DNA of 64,000 nt from an uncultured Cohaesibacter sp. (GCF_963664735.1 NZ_OY761553.1:3956001-4020000); one strand, 5' to 3'. Shown: positions 1 through 9,394, counted from the stretch's first letter. The notes: generated by a model from the sequence alone, not told the origin. Program-made: numbers and translations.

Positions 1-1167
1 GCCGTCAACATGGTCATGCACCTTGAGCAGAAAATCGATGCCGGTGAAATAGCCTTCGCGGACCTGTTCTTCATCCTTGAGGCCAAGCATGGAACCTTCC
101 TGACAACCAAGGCCCAAGAATATTGCTTTGTAGCCACGCTGGAATAACTCGTCGATGGTGAAATCGGTTCCCAGTTGCTGGCCAAACATGAAGCGACCGC
201 CAAGGTCGACGATAATGTCGGTCTCCATGGCCAGCGTGTCTTTTGGCAGGCGATAATTCGGAATGCCGATTTGAGCCATGCCACCGGCCTTGTCCTGCTT
301 TTCAAAGACATCGACGTGATAGCCATGAAGCAGCAAGTGATAGGCGCAGGAAATGCCAGCCGGTCCGGCTCCGATGACTGCTACCTTCATGCCATCGGCC
401 AAAGGCTTCTGGATCATCTCGCGAGTGAATTTGAGGGCATGCGGCCCCTTTTGCTGATCGGCCACGAAGCGCTTGAGCGTTTTGATGCCAACGGCCTCAT
501 CAACAAATTTGCGTCGACAGGCCTGCTCGCAATAGCGCACGCAAACGCGGCCACAGGTTGCTGCCATAGGGTATTTTTGCAGCAAGACGCCAAGAGAATT
601 CTCCGGCTTACCATCGCGGATATAATCGATGTAGCGCGGCACGTTGACCTTGGAAGGGCACGCTTCAATGCAGGGGGCTGTCATATAGGCCATGCCGTGC
701 TGGGCGCGGATGGGCATATGATTTGCCACTTCCTTCTCGATCTGTTCGCGGAAATGATGAATGACCTCCAGAAGGGCGACACAGCAGGTCTGCCCCAAGC
801 CGCAAAGAGAGGTTTCCTTCATCTGGTCGGCCAGCATCTCGATGTCATCAAAATCGAGCGGTGTGTCTAGGCCCCGGCGCATTTTGTCGAGCGCGTCCCG
901 TATCAACACCGTTCCCATGCGGCAAGGCGTGCAGGCCCCGCAGGATTGCTCTGCCGCTTTGCTCATATAGTGGAAAAGACCATCGACCAGACTCACGGTT
1001 TCATCAAAAACAAAGAAACCTCTGTCTGCGAAAAAGGCGCGCACGGCGTTGCCTTCATCGAACTCATCAAAATTTCTTAGTGCCGCAAGAGGAGTGTCCT
1101 TGCCCGGCAAATTACGCCTTGCATCATGAACAACTCCATCCCAAACGCCATACACCACTTTTGCCAC
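1..1167 (-). CDS. NuoF-like Fe-S / GltD-like FAD-NAD(P) oxidoreductase (3' end beyond window)
   Basis: Reading leftwards from a GTG at 1167, 389 codons stay open to the window edge, so the C-terminus is missing. The first ~150 residues resemble the C-terminal 4Fe-4S region of NuoF: a CGACTPCRMGT motif near residue 85, and a later Cys pair (LCGLGQTC) near 125. There follow the Cys-rich segment CIEACP, CGRVC and RYCEQAC of the GltD/dihydropyrimidine-dehydrogenase Fe-S domain, then an FAD-binding VIGAGPAG motif and GGMAQIGIPNYRLP, typical of the glutamate-synthase small-subunit family. Known members pass electrons between NAD(P)H, flavin and Fe-S clusters. The physiological partner cannot be told from what is visible. 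It is not a plain GltD because of the NuoF-like front part. The start codon has only a weak ribosome binding site; a different start is possible. Confidence 0.8.
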   Translation of the reverse strand, partial: MAKVVYGVWDGVVHDARRNLPGKDTPLAALRNFDEFDEGNAVRAFFADRGFFVFDETVSLVDGLFHYMSKAAEQSCGACTPCRMGTVLIRDALDKMRRGLDTPLDFDDIEMLADQMKETSLCGLGQTCCVALLEVIHHFREQIEKEVANHMPIRAQHGMAYMTAPCIEACPSKVNVPRYIDYIRDGKPENSLGVLLQKYPMAATCGRVCVRYCEQACRRKFVDEAVGIKTLKRFVADQQKGPHALKFTREMIQKPLADGMKVAVIGAGPAGISCAYHLLLHGYHVDVFEKQDKAGGMAQIGIPNYRLPKDTLAMETDIIVDLGGRFMFGQQLGTDFTIDELFQRGYKAIFLGLGCQEGSMLGLKDEEQVREGYFTGIDFLLKVHDHVDG

Positions 1168-1716
1168 AGTGACCCCCGTCGCGTAGAATAATCAACGTTA
1201 ACAGGCAAGCTCCGTCGTCAGCATGGAGAAACGATTGCTGATCGTCCCTATTCTGACTTGGAGCTTTCCTCCCAGATCCACCATTGGGACAATTTTTTAT
1301 GTTTGCTGGCATGTTTGATCAGGCTCGCAGAAATGTCTTGCGGTAGGTCAAAGCGCGTTATCGAGACGGGCATGCGATAGCGTGGATGCTTGGTAAATTG
1401 TGGTTCAATGAAGTGTTCGGGGTTTGGATTCCGGACCGTGTTTTCTGAAGAAAATTCTTGAATATTAGGAAGTTAAAGGGAGGGTTTAGAGCTCTTCTGT
1501 TTGTTGTCTGCAGTCCTCTTCGAAAGGAAGATACCGTGAAAAATGAAGGGCGGCAGATTGCCACATACTTTTGTCTGATTGATTTGAGAACTCATACAAT
1601 ATGGGCCTTTGGGCTCAGTTTTGAGAAAATAAATTTGGAACGAGGTTCTTATCTGCCCAATTTAGTGTTCTGTTAGAGGAATAGCGTCGCATTGGTGCAA
1701 TTGGGGAGGATTGTCA
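1168..1716. other. Intergenic region between divergent genes, no gene recognised
   Basis: About 550 bases separate the leftward oxidoreductase from the rightward ABC transporter operon. Short open frames exist on both strands, but none has a good ribosome binding site or recognisable protein. The stretch should hold the two divergent promoters. Bases 1703-1710 (GGGGAGGA) form a strong ribosome binding site that favours the TTG at 1717 over the TTG at 1711 as start of the next gene. Confidence 0.5.
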
Positions 1717-2733
1717 TTGCAGGAGCTGATATTTCAAGGAATTGACCGTCGTTCTCTTCTGAAGTGGACTACCGCAGTCGGGGCAGCTGCATTGCTGCCT
1801 GTCGGCTTGGGTGGGCGGGTAAGGGCTGCCACGGATCCTCTTACGCTATGGGGTATTCCGGCTTCTCCCTCTGCTGTTTTTGCCCGGGCAGTGGCCTCTG
1901 GTGCGCTGGAAAAGGTCGCTCCGGGAGCGAGGTTTGCTGTCTGGAAAAGCACAGATCAGATGCGCGCCGGAATAGCGTCCGGCGATTTCCAGATTTTTGC
2001 CACTTCAACCTATGCCGCCGCCAATTTCTTCAATCGGGGGGCAGGGACAGTGATGCTCAATGTTGTGACCTGGGGTGTGCTCTATGTGATGGCGCGTGAT
2101 AAGGGCATCAGCAGCATCGAGGATCTGGCTGGCAAGCATGTGTTGTTGTCTAACAAGAGCGAAGCGCCTGATCTGTTGTTTCGGCTGGTCCTGAAATGGT
2201 CGGGGCTGGACCCGGATAAGGATGTGGCACTGGATTATGTCGGCTCGCCGGGGGAAGCCGTGCCACTTTATCTCGCGGGACGTGGTGATGTGGCTTTGTT
2301 GCATGAGCCTGCGTCAACTGCGGCTCTGTTCAGGGCGAAAAAGGCCGGTATTCCGCTTTATCGTGCGATTGATATTACCGAGGTCTATGGTGTTCACACC
2401 GGGCGAGGGCCGCGCATTCCACAGGTCGGCTTGGCGGTCAATCCCGACTATCTCGAGAAGAGGCCCGAGGTGGTTGAAGCTGTTCATCAAGCCTGTGTTG
2501 ATGCTGGGGCGTGGATCAAGGCCAATTGGGATGAAGCAGGTCAGTTGGCGGCAAACAGCCTGCCTTTGCCAGCGCCGGTTATTGCCAAGTCCTTGCCCTT
2601 CGTGCATCTGGATGTAAAAACCGCCAAAGAGGCGCAAGAGGATATCGAGCTTTATTTCGATCACCTGATGAGCCTTGATCCGGGTATCGTGGGCGGCAAA
2701 AGACCTCCTGCGGATTTTTATTGGGGTGCGTGA
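1717..2733 (+). CDS. ABC transporter substrate-binding protein, NMT1/SsuA-like, Tat-type signal
   Basis: This 338-residue periplasmic binding protein has a twin-arginine-type leader (DRRSLLKW followed by a hydrophobic stretch ending near GGRVRAA), implying export in folded form. The body has the look of the NMT1/THI5/SsuA class of binding proteins (SIEDLAGKHVLLS, then a GDVALLHEPA region), which serve transporters for nitrate, sulfonates, taurine or thiamine precursors. The substrate cannot be read from the sequence. The start is taken as TTG at 1717, six bases after a strong GGGGAGGA site; TTG at 1711 would sit directly on that site. Stop and the permease start are adjacent, so the three genes 1717-4237 form one operon. 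Confidence 0.82.
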   Translation: MQELIFQGIDRRSLLKWTTAVGAAALLPVGLGGRVRAATDPLTLWGIPASPSAVFARAVASGALEKVAPGARFAVWKSTDQMRAGIASGDFQIFATSTYAAANFFNRGAGTVMLNVVTWGVLYVMARDKGISSIEDLAGKHVLLSNKSEAPDLLFRLVLKWSGLDPDKDVALDYVGSPGEAVPLYLAGRGDVALLHEPASTAALFRAKKAGIPLYRAIDITEVYGVHTGRGPRIPQVGLAVNPDYLEKRPEVVEAVHQACVDAGAWIKANWDEAGQLAANSLPLPAPVIAKSLPFVHLDVKTAKEAQEDIELYFDHLMSLDPGIVGGKRPPADFYWGA

Positions 2734-3528
2734 GTGTTCAACTTTCGCGGACAGGGAAAAAGTTTCGTGCTGCGCATCTTTTTGTTTGTCACTGGTGTCG
2801 GATTTCTCTTGGGCTTGTGGCAATTGGGGCACCATATCTACGGATCGCTCGTTTTGCCCGGCGTTGGAGAAACCTTTGTGACGCTCGGACAGATGATCCG
2901 CTCCGGTGAGGTGTCTGATGCGATCATGGCCACCGCCTTTAACGCGCTGGTGGGTTGGTGCTTCAGCGTGGCAATCGGCGTGTTGGCTGGCGGCTTGGCT
3001 GGCCGGTTCAGCGAAGTTCGGTTCTTGTTGCAGCCGGTTTCCATAATCCTTCTGGGTATTCCCGCAATTGCATGGGTGGTCCTGGCGCTCTTATGGTTCG
3101 GTGGGCGATGGGCGGTTGTCTTCACTGTCGCGGTGGCGACCGCTCCCATGATATTTGCCGCTGCGGTGCAAGCGGTGCGCAGTCTTGATGGTGATCTGGC
3201 CAAAATGGCGCGCGCCTTCAAAGCGCCTGCCATCACTATGGTGACCGATGTTTATGTGCCTCACATGCTGGCCTATCTCTATCCGGCTTTGGCCACCACG
3301 CTGGCCATGTCGTGGAAGGTGTCCATTATGGCTGAATTGCTGTCCGGTTCGGGTGGTATTGGAGACGGTATCGCTGCGGCGCGAGCTCGGGTTGATACTG
3401 CGCAGGTGCTGGCTTGGGTCGTTGTGGTCGTGATCATTCTAGTGGTGCTCGATCAGCTCTTGCTGCGCCTTGTGCAAAAGCGCATGCATGTCTGGCGACG
3501 GCAGGCTGAGGGGGGACGGGATGGCTGA
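2734..3528 (+). CDS. ABC transporter permease (SsuC/TauC-like)
   Basis: The 264-residue protein has a membrane segment near residues 8-28 and further hydrophobic segments typical of the binding-protein-dependent permease fold. The cytoplasmic-loop region around KVSIMAELLSGSGGIGDGI carries the EAA-type contact site for the ATPase. The GTG start directly follows the TGA of the binding-protein gene, and its end overlaps the ATPase gene by eight bases, which indicates translational coupling. Presumably a homodimer in the inner membrane working with the neighbouring binding protein and ATPase. Confidence 0.85.
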   Translation: MFNFRGQGKSFVLRIFLFVTGVGFLLGLWQLGHHIYGSLVLPGVGETFVTLGQMIRSGEVSDAIMATAFNALVGWCFSVAIGVLAGGLAGRFSEVRFLLQPVSIILLGIPAIAWVVLALLWFGGRWAVVFTVAVATAPMIFAAAVQAVRSLDGDLAKMARAFKAPAITMVTDVYVPHMLAYLYPALATTLAMSWKVSIMAELLSGSGGIGDGIAAARARVDTAQVLAWVVVVVIILVVLDQLLLRLVQKRMHVWRRQAEGGRDG

Positions 3529-4237
3529 CCTGATACTTGCTCTTTCTGATGTTGTATTTTCCTACGGCCAGCAATCGGTGCTTTCCGGCGTTGACCTATC
3601 TGTGAACCGGCAAAGCGTTGTGGCGCTCATGGGGCCTTCAGGATGCGGCAAGACGACCTTGCTCTCCCTGATTTTAGGCTTGCAAGCGCCATCTTCCGGG
3701 CTTCTGGAATGTTCTGCTGGCAGGGTTTCTGCGATGTTTCAGGATCCGCTTCTGCTGCCATGGCGCAATGTTCTGGACAATGTTTCTTTTGCCCTCAAAG
3801 CGTTCGCTTTAGCAAGAGAGGAAAGGGAGGATAAGGCCAGAAGAATGCTGGAGGCTGTCGGGCTCCCTGCGGATAGTCACCAGAAGTTCCCCCATGAGCT
3901 TTCCGGCGGAATGCGGCAGCGGGTTTCGCTGGCGCGGGCTCTTGTGGTGGAGCCAGATCTGCTGCTTCTCGATGAGCCGTTTCATGCACTCGATTTTGCT
4001 CTTGTCAAGCAAATGCAGATCTTGTTGCGTAGCCGAACTGATGACTGTGGCATGGCAATTCTCATGGTCTCCCATGATGCGCGGCATGCTGCGGAGATGG
4101 CTAATGAAATCGTGTTTCTATCCAGTCCGCCAACGCGGGTTATAGACCGCATGACCAACAGTCATCGCGGAGACCGGCATAAGGAATTGCTGCTCTCTAC
4201 AGAAATAGAAACCCGCCTCGACCATGTTGCTCTTTAA
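3521..4237 (+). CDS. ABC transporter ATP-binding protein (SsuB/TauB-like)
   Basis: The 238-residue ATPase has a Walker A (GPSGCGKTT), a Q-loop (MFQDPLLLPW), the signature LSGGMRQR, a Walker B ending LLLLDEPF and a switch histidine in VSHDARHA. It is of normal length for the nitrate/taurine/sulfonate ABC subfamily. The ATG at 3521 is preferred over an upstream in-frame start at 3470 because the family normally begins just ahead of the first beta-strand, and because it gives the usual short overlap with the permease gene. It energises the transporter encoded by the two preceding genes. Confidence 0.88.
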   Translation: MADLILALSDVVFSYGQQSVLSGVDLSVNRQSVVALMGPSGCGKTTLLSLILGLQAPSSGLLECSAGRVSAMFQDPLLLPWRNVLDNVSFALKAFALAREEREDKARRMLEAVGLPADSHQKFPHELSGGMRQRVSLARALVVEPDLLLLDEPFHALDFALVKQMQILLRSRTDDCGMAILMVSHDARHAAEMANEIVFLSSPPTRVIDRMTNSHRGDRHKELLLSTEIETRLDHVAL

Positions 4238-4336
4238 GGAGCGTGAACGCCTCTTGGCGAGAGGTAAAGGCGGGTTTTGTAAAATGCGTGCCGGATGCTT
4301 CGGGGGCTTGAGTTCCCGAAGCTTTCCCATTGTGCT

Positions 4337-5503
4337 TTATGCCGGAAGCAGTTCTTCTACCAGCTTGGCCCAATAAGAAGCTCCAACCGGAATGATTTCA
4401 TCATTGAAGTCATATTCAGGATGATGAAGCGTAGCGGAATCCCCATTGCCGATGAAAATGAACGCACCGGGGCGCTCCTGCAGCATGAAAGAGAAGTCTT
4501 CCGCGCCCATGGTGGCAACAACGTTATCCTTGACCTTGTCTGCGCCAGCGATGGACTTTGCCACCTTGACCGCGATCTCTGTCTGGGCGGGGTGGTTTAC
4601 GGTCACCGGATAGTCGCGTTTATAGTCAAGGGTTGCCTTGGCACCATAAAGGGCAGCAGTTCCCTCGATGATCTCCTTGAGGCGTTTTTCCGCGAAGCTT
4701 CTTGTTTCTGGATTCAGCGTACGCACTGTGCCTTCAATGAGGCCTTTCTGCGGAATCACGTTGTCGGTAAAGCCAGCTTCGACATGGCAAAGGGATACCA
4801 CGATGGAATCCTGAGGATCGACATTGCGGCTGGCGATGGTCTGGATTGCCTGAATGATTGAAGCGATGACCACGACCGTGTCTATGCACTCATGCGGCTT
4901 TGCTGCGTGGCCACCCTTGCCTTCAACATTGATGTAAATGCGATCGGCAGAGGCCATCAGTGCACCCGAGCATGTTTCAAAGGTGCCAAGAGGAACATTC
5001 GGCCAATTGTGCATGCCATAAACCTGCTCGATGTTCCAACGGTCCATCAGACCATCTTCAACCATCGCACGGGCACCGCCGCCACCTTCTTCTGCTGGCT
5101 GGAAAATGAGGACTACTTCGCCATCAAAATTGCGCGTCTCCTGCAAATATCTTGCCGCTGCGAGCAGCATGGCAGTATGGCCGTCGTGACCACAAGCGTG
5201 CATTTTTCCTTCAACCTTGGAGGCGTAAGGTTTTCCTGTCGCTTCATGCAGAGGCAGCGCATCCATGTCAGCGCGTAGTCCGATGGTGCGACCGGATTTG
5301 TTGCTCTTGCCCTGAATGACCGCGACAACACCGGATTTGCCAACGCCCGAGGTGATGTTGGTTATGCCATAGGATTTCAGTTCGGAGATAACTCTGGTTG
5401 TTGTCTTGTGCACGTCATATTGCAGTTCCGGATATTCATGAAGGTCCTGGCGTACTTTCTTGATCTGGTTCTGAAACTCAGCAATTCGATTGATAATTGG
5501 CAT
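4337..5503 (-). CDS. M20-family metal-dependent amidohydrolase (hippurate hydrolase/aminoacylase-like)
   Basis: The 388-residue protein has the M20D metal-site signatures: RADMDALP (residues ~77-84), MHACGHDGHTAM (~101-112) and PAEEGGGGA, with a later GAEDFSFM stretch. Members hydrolyse N-acyl amino acids, hippurate or indole-acetyl-amino-acid conjugates in the cytoplasm; no signal peptide is visible. It is convergent with the ABC transporter operon and alone on its strand, so neighbours give no clue to the substrate. The length matches the family. Confidence 0.88.
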   Translation of the reverse strand: MPIINRIAEFQNQIKKVRQDLHEYPELQYDVHKTTTRVISELKSYGITNITSGVGKSGVVAVIQGKSNKSGRTIGLRADMDALPLHEATGKPYASKVEGKMHACGHDGHTAMLLAAARYLQETRNFDGEVVLIFQPAEEGGGGARAMVEDGLMDRWNIEQVYGMHNWPNVPLGTFETCSGALMASADRIYINVEGKGGHAAKPHECIDTVVVIASIIQAIQTIASRNVDPQDSIVVSLCHVEAGFTDNVIPQKGLIEGTVRTLNPETRSFAEKRLKEIIEGTAALYGAKATLDYKRDYPVTVNHPAQTEIAVKVAKSIAGADKVKDNVVATMGAEDFSFMLQERPGAFIFIGNGDSATLHHPEYDFNDEIIPVGASYWAKLVEELLPA

Positions 5504-5822
5504 TGGGTTGACCTTTGTCTTTTCCGGGAGGCTTTTTCGGTTTCGCGTTATAGTGCGCTGGTCTTATTGAATCTGCTTGTGTGTCTCTTTGACAGAACAT
5601 GGCTTATGAAGATGCCATGCAACGGAATGCAGATTAGTCATATGGCTAGGCTTGAGCAAGCGCTTTTGTATGAAACCGCAAGCAACCTGGCTTTCTTTAT
5701 ACGGAAATGAGGGGTGCCTTTTGCGTACTTCTTCACTTGTTCGCGCTTGTGTCTTGCGCTAGAGAGGGGGCAGCTTAGTTCATTTAGTTCTTTGCCGTTC
5801 CATTTGGGGGGCCTCTTATTTC
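5504..5822. other. Intergenic region between divergent genes
   Basis: About 320 bases lie between the M20 hydrolase and the carboxypeptidase, which diverge. Open frames here have no similarity I recognise. It presumably carries both promoters; no clear operator or hairpin was found. Confidence 0.4.
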
Positions 5823-7043
5823 ATGATCGACCTTTTCGTCATCAGAAGCCAGTACCTGACCGCCAGCCGCGTCGTCCGCAGGTTCATTCTATCCGCTCTG
5901 TTTGCACTGCTTGCCGTTCTGCATATTCAGCTTGCGCTGGCCAACGCGGCAGCAACGCAGAAGGAGCTTCCAGATCTTGAAATCTCCCCCAATCCCCTGC
6001 TGCTTATGGATGTTGCAACGGGCAATGTGCTCTATCAGCGTGACGCCAACAAAAAATGGTATCCTGCCTCTTTGACCAAGCTTATGACGGCGTATGTGTT
6101 GTTCAAAGCGCTGGAATCTGGCGAGATTTCAGAAGACAGCGTGTTGAAAATTTCCGAGCATGCGCTGTCCTATCCTCCCGCTAAAATGGGCTTTCCTGTT
6201 GGCACAGAACTAACGGTTGGCAATGCGGTCCGCATGATGATCGTGAAGTCGGCAAATGATATTGCAGCTGCGCTGGCCGAACGGCTTGCAGGCAGCGAGG
6301 CGGCTTTTGCGGATCGGATGAACGAGCAGGCCCGTCGACTTGGGATGCATGCTTCTCATTTCAAAAATGCAAACGGTCTCTTCCTCTCCGGGCATGTTTC
6401 TTCTGCGCGGGACATGGCACTGTTGGCACGGCAAATTCTGATCGAGTTTCCGCAATATAGAACCTTGTTCCAAATTCCCGCCATTCGACACGGCAAGCGC
6501 GTTTTGCGGTCTTACAATAGCCTGCTTGAACATTTCCGTGGTGCCAATGGCATGAAAACCGGATTTGTTTGCGCCTCTGGTTACAATATCGTTGCTACTG
6601 CGACCCGTGGCGGGCGACAATTGCTCGCCGTTGTCATGGGGGCTCCGAATTCCCAAATCCGTGCAGAAACTGCAGCCTTTTTGTTGACCGAAGGGTTTGA
6701 GCGGCAGGACATGCGGCAAGGTGCTGGTGTGCCAATCACTCAGGAAGCGGCTTTTGGGCCAATTTCCCCGGTTGGAAACATGGGGCCTGCAGTCTGTCCT
6801 AACGGACAAGTCAAGTGGTCGCCAACGGTTAAATATAGTCGCAGTTACCTCTCACCCCGTTTCAAGCTGATGGATCCGGTGCAGGTTTATGCGGGGGTGC
6901 ACAAAGTGGAACGCCCTGTCATTTTGCCACAGTCCTTACCGCAATTGCCGTTGCAGGCTCCACGCCAAAAGGCGCAATTGCCGATAAGGCAGCAACAGGG
7001 TGACGTTATCAGGCTGGCTCAGTTTCCTCGTCCCAAGCCATAA
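5823..7043 (+). CDS. D-alanyl-D-alanine carboxypeptidase, S11 family (PBP5/DacF-like)
   Basis: The 406-residue protein trims the terminal D-Ala from peptidoglycan stem peptides in the periplasm. A hydrophobic export segment lies at residues ~20-40. The three penicillin-binding motifs are present: SLTK (Ser83, Lys86), SAN near residue 142 and KTG near 243. After the catalytic domain (to ~residue 285) there is a Pro/Gln-rich tail instead of a clear PBP5 C-terminal beta domain and amphipathic anchor. The tail contains repeats of the PQ/LPQ type and may be disordered. Neighbours are unrelated, so it is probably a single-gene transcript. Confidence 0.88.
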   Translation: MIDLFVIRSQYLTASRVVRRFILSALFALLAVLHIQLALANAAATQKELPDLEISPNPLLLMDVATGNVLYQRDANKKWYPASLTKLMTAYVLFKALESGEISEDSVLKISEHALSYPPAKMGFPVGTELTVGNAVRMMIVKSANDIAAALAERLAGSEAAFADRMNEQARRLGMHASHFKNANGLFLSGHVSSARDMALLARQILIEFPQYRTLFQIPAIRHGKRVLRSYNSLLEHFRGANGMKTGFVCASGYNIVATATRGGRQLLAVVMGAPNSQIRAETAAFLLTEGFERQDMRQGAGVPITQEAAFGPISPVGNMGPAVCPNGQVKWSPTVKYSRSYLSPRFKLMDPVQVYAGVHKVERPVILPQSLPQLPLQAPRQKAQLPIRQQQGDVIRLAQFPRPKP

Positions 7044-7081
7044 TCACTTTTGACAATGCAGCATTTCGGGAGCCTGCGGGG

Positions 7082-7312
7082 TTACTCGGGAGCGCTTCCC
7101 TTTTGGATGGTAAAAGTCAGGATACCTTCCTTCTGCTCGCTGTCGATAATCAGATGTCCTTTTTGACTGCAATAGTGAGGAATATCGATTGCGGCCATCG
7201 GGTCTGTTGCCTTGATGCGCAACAAGGCTCCGGCCGCAAGGCCAGCCAACGCTTTTTGCGTATGTAATACGGGCAAAGGACACTTGAGCTCACATAAGTT
7301 CAGTTCTTGCAT
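7082..7312 (-). CDS. TusA-family sulfurtransferase-like protein
   Basis: This 76-residue protein has the TusA/SirA signature LCELKCPLPVLHTQKAL, including the conserved CPxP segment with its sulfur-carrying cysteine. Family members pass persulfide sulfur for tRNA thiolation, molybdenum cofactor or sulfur oxidation. The gene is alone on its strand and convergent with the carboxypeptidase gene, so the pathway cannot be assigned. Full length for the family. Confidence 0.85.
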   Translation of the reverse strand: MQELNLCELKCPLPVLHTQKALAGLAAGALLRIKATDPMAAIDIPHYCSQKGHLIIDSEQKEGILTFTIQKGSAPE

Positions 7313-7739
7313 TGTCTTTCACATCACATTTTGACAGCCGTGCTTTGATAGCTCCTCTTGGCTACCAAAGCTTGCTCTGGTTGGCCTATCTTGAACTTTA
7401 TTTTTCCTATGGCAAGTTTTTCCAAGCCATCAATTGCGGCCTAAATCCTCAAAGGCAGGCCGTGGGATATCCTGTTTTGTTTTGCAAGGGACCTCTTGGT
7501 TGATTGGAATTAACTAATAATCAACGATGTTATATCTGCGCCTGTAAATTTTGTGTAGTATAATATACGTATTAACCAAGTCGCTTCATCTTTTGATGAA
7601 GCGCATAAATTGTTGGCGAAGGCGAGTGCAATTCAAATGCGCCTATATTTGCGATTCGGAAACGGATTTGTGTAACAATGGCATTTCACAATAAGCGATC
7701 CATTGCTCGAATGATCTTTGTTTTGTGGGAAAATTGAAA
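7313..7739. other. Intergenic region, no gene recognised
   Basis: This AT-rich stretch of about 430 bases lies between divergent genes. A short frame at its left end has no recognisable product. The promoter of the acetyltransferase-like gene should be here. GTGGGA at 7725-7730 is read as the ribosome binding site for the ATG at 7740. Confidence 0.4.
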
Positions 7740-8843
7740 ATGCTCCAACAAATCAGATTCATTCAGGAAGCTGCCAATTTGACCGACCGATTTGATAATC
7801 CATTTGTCGACGACCTATTTGTGCGTGCCGGTGCGGGGCGACTTACTGCTCCCGTGCATGGTATTGTGCAGTCTGGCGGTTATCAGCTTCCATTTGATTT
7901 GCAACGCGATAGCCGGACGTTAGGTTTTCTGACAGCCGGCTTTTTAGCACATGGAAACTGCCCGATAGGGGGAGCTTTTCTCAATAAGTCCGGCTACTAC
8001 GAAAGAAACGAAGACGATTTTCACAGCGTACTTGATCTGTTGGCTGAAACGAGCGGAGCCAATCTTCTTTTGTGGCCATATTTTCCACTTAAGGCCAGAG
8101 AGTTTGGTTGGCTGAAAAACTGGCTCGTCAAACGTTTGGGGCTATCGCCAGAAAATGCGATTCTGTCGACCAGGTTTCATCAGAGAGCCTTTCTCAATTG
8201 CGAGAGTCCCAGTGTCTCTGAGGAAGATGGTGGACTCTATTTAAGCCGCAATAAGCGCAAGACGACGGGGCGGCAATTGCGCCGTTTGGAAGAATTCGGG
8301 ACGGTTGAGTTTATTTCGACGCGTGATGGACTTGCTAAGGAGGAGGCGCTTGATACCTTCCTTCAGGTCGAGGCATCTGGCTGGAAGGCGACCAGGGGAA
8401 CTGCCCTTGCAGTTGATCCAAAGCTCAGGGCTTTCGTCGGTGATTTCTTGCCTCAAATGCTTGCTGAAGATCGGGCGCACATTGATTTGATGAGGGTGGA
8501 TGGCCGAAGCATTTCCGGGCTTGTATCATTTCGGGCCGGGCAGGGACTATTCACCTGGAAAACAGGCATGGACAACGTCTACAAGCGCTATTCTCCCGGG
8601 GTGCAAATCCTGTTGGAGCTTAGCCGTCAGGCGATTGCGGATCCCGGGATCGATTATATCGATAGTCTGGCCGATAGCGGCCACCCTGTAGCGGAGCATA
8701 TCTGGGCGGGGCGGCGTGGATTGGCCTTGTTGTTTGTCCCGCTTAATTCTATGGGCATTGCCGCCGCAAAGGGGTTGCGTGCGGCATATGTTGCCAGAGA
8801 CACTGCTCGCTATTGGGCAAAAAGGTCGCTCGGGCGTGTTTGA
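7740..8843 (+). CDS. GNAT-fold acyltransferase-like protein (CelD/FemAB-like)
   Basis: The 367-residue protein has the layout of the Acetyltransf_6 (CelD/BcsL-like) group, with a second-half GNAT-like region: a SRNKRKTTGRQLRRLEE helix, then residues around LVSFRAG and FTWKTGMDNVYKRYSPG. Members are thought to move acyl or aminoacyl groups onto polysaccharide or cell-wall precursors; no substrate is known here. The start is taken at ATG 7740 behind GTGGGA; an in-frame GTG at 7725 has no ribosome binding site. The last 34 bases overlap tail-to-tail with the CAP-domain gene. Confidence 0.65.
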   Translation: MLQQIRFIQEAANLTDRFDNPFVDDLFVRAGAGRLTAPVHGIVQSGGYQLPFDLQRDSRTLGFLTAGFLAHGNCPIGGAFLNKSGYYERNEDDFHSVLDLLAETSGANLLLWPYFPLKAREFGWLKNWLVKRLGLSPENAILSTRFHQRAFLNCESPSVSEEDGGLYLSRNKRKTTGRQLRRLEEFGTVEFISTRDGLAKEEALDTFLQVEASGWKATRGTALAVDPKLRAFVGDFLPQMLAEDRAHIDLMRVDGRSISGLVSFRAGQGLFTWKTGMDNVYKRYSPGVQILLELSRQAIADPGIDYIDSLADSGHPVAEHIWAGRRGLALLFVPLNSMGIAAAKGLRAAYVARDTARYWAKRSLGRV

Positions 8844-9394
8844 TGTTGCGATAGTGGTTGCTGGGCCGGTTTTTCATCCGGCTTTGCCAAAATCAGTGAC
8901 CAGAAGACCTTGTATTTTGCATTGCCGCGGAACTGGGTCGCAATGCCCATTTGGGTTACGCCCTGCTTGAGCATGTTTTCGTTGTGGCGGGGAGAGTCGC
9001 GCCAGCCAGAGAAGGCTTCCGCGAGGGTCCAATAGCCTGCTCCGATATTTTCTGTCGCCAATACCGGATCATATCCGGCTCGTTTCAAGCGCTTGATGAG
9101 TGTAAGATCTGGTGTCAACGCATGACTGACTTTTGCTGCCTTGGCCATGGCATCAGCCTCTTCTTGCGCAGCTTTGTTCAGCTCGTCGCTCAGCGTGAGG
9201 GTTGAAAGGCCATTGCGTTGGCGGTAGGCGTTAAGAATGTTGAGCGCTTCGTTCGGATCAACGCTCACATTGCCTTGGCCAAGATTGGTATACATCGCTG
9301 GCGAACTCAAATCGGGGCCTTGCGAGCAACTTGCAAGCAAAAGCACCATTCCGGCTACGGCCAATGTTGGTTTTAGTCTAGTTTTCCGCCCCAT
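8810..9394 (-). CDS. CAP-domain lipoprotein
   Basis: The 194-residue protein has a lipoprotein signal (hydrophobic run ending LLASCSQ, lipobox Cys near residue 23) followed by a CAP/SCP domain. Visible landmarks are LNAYRQRNGL, a TENIGAGY segment and SPRHNENMLKQGVTQMGIA, which correspond to CAP motifs around the paired His/Glu site. The role of bacterial CAP lipoproteins is not settled. The ATG at 9394 is preferred because GGAG stands seven bases ahead; this start lies inside the end of the upstream channel gene (17-base overlap), so the two are probably co-transcribed and coupled. Confidence 0.85.
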   Translation of the reverse strand: MGRKTRLKPTLAVAGMVLLLASCSQGPDLSSPAMYTNLGQGNVSVDPNEALNILNAYRQRNGLSTLTLSDELNKAAQEEADAMAKAAKVSHALTPDLTLIKRLKRAGYDPVLATENIGAGYWTLAEAFSGWRDSPRHNENMLKQGVTQMGIATQFRGNAKYKVFWSLILAKPDEKPAQQPLSQHQTRPSDLFAQ

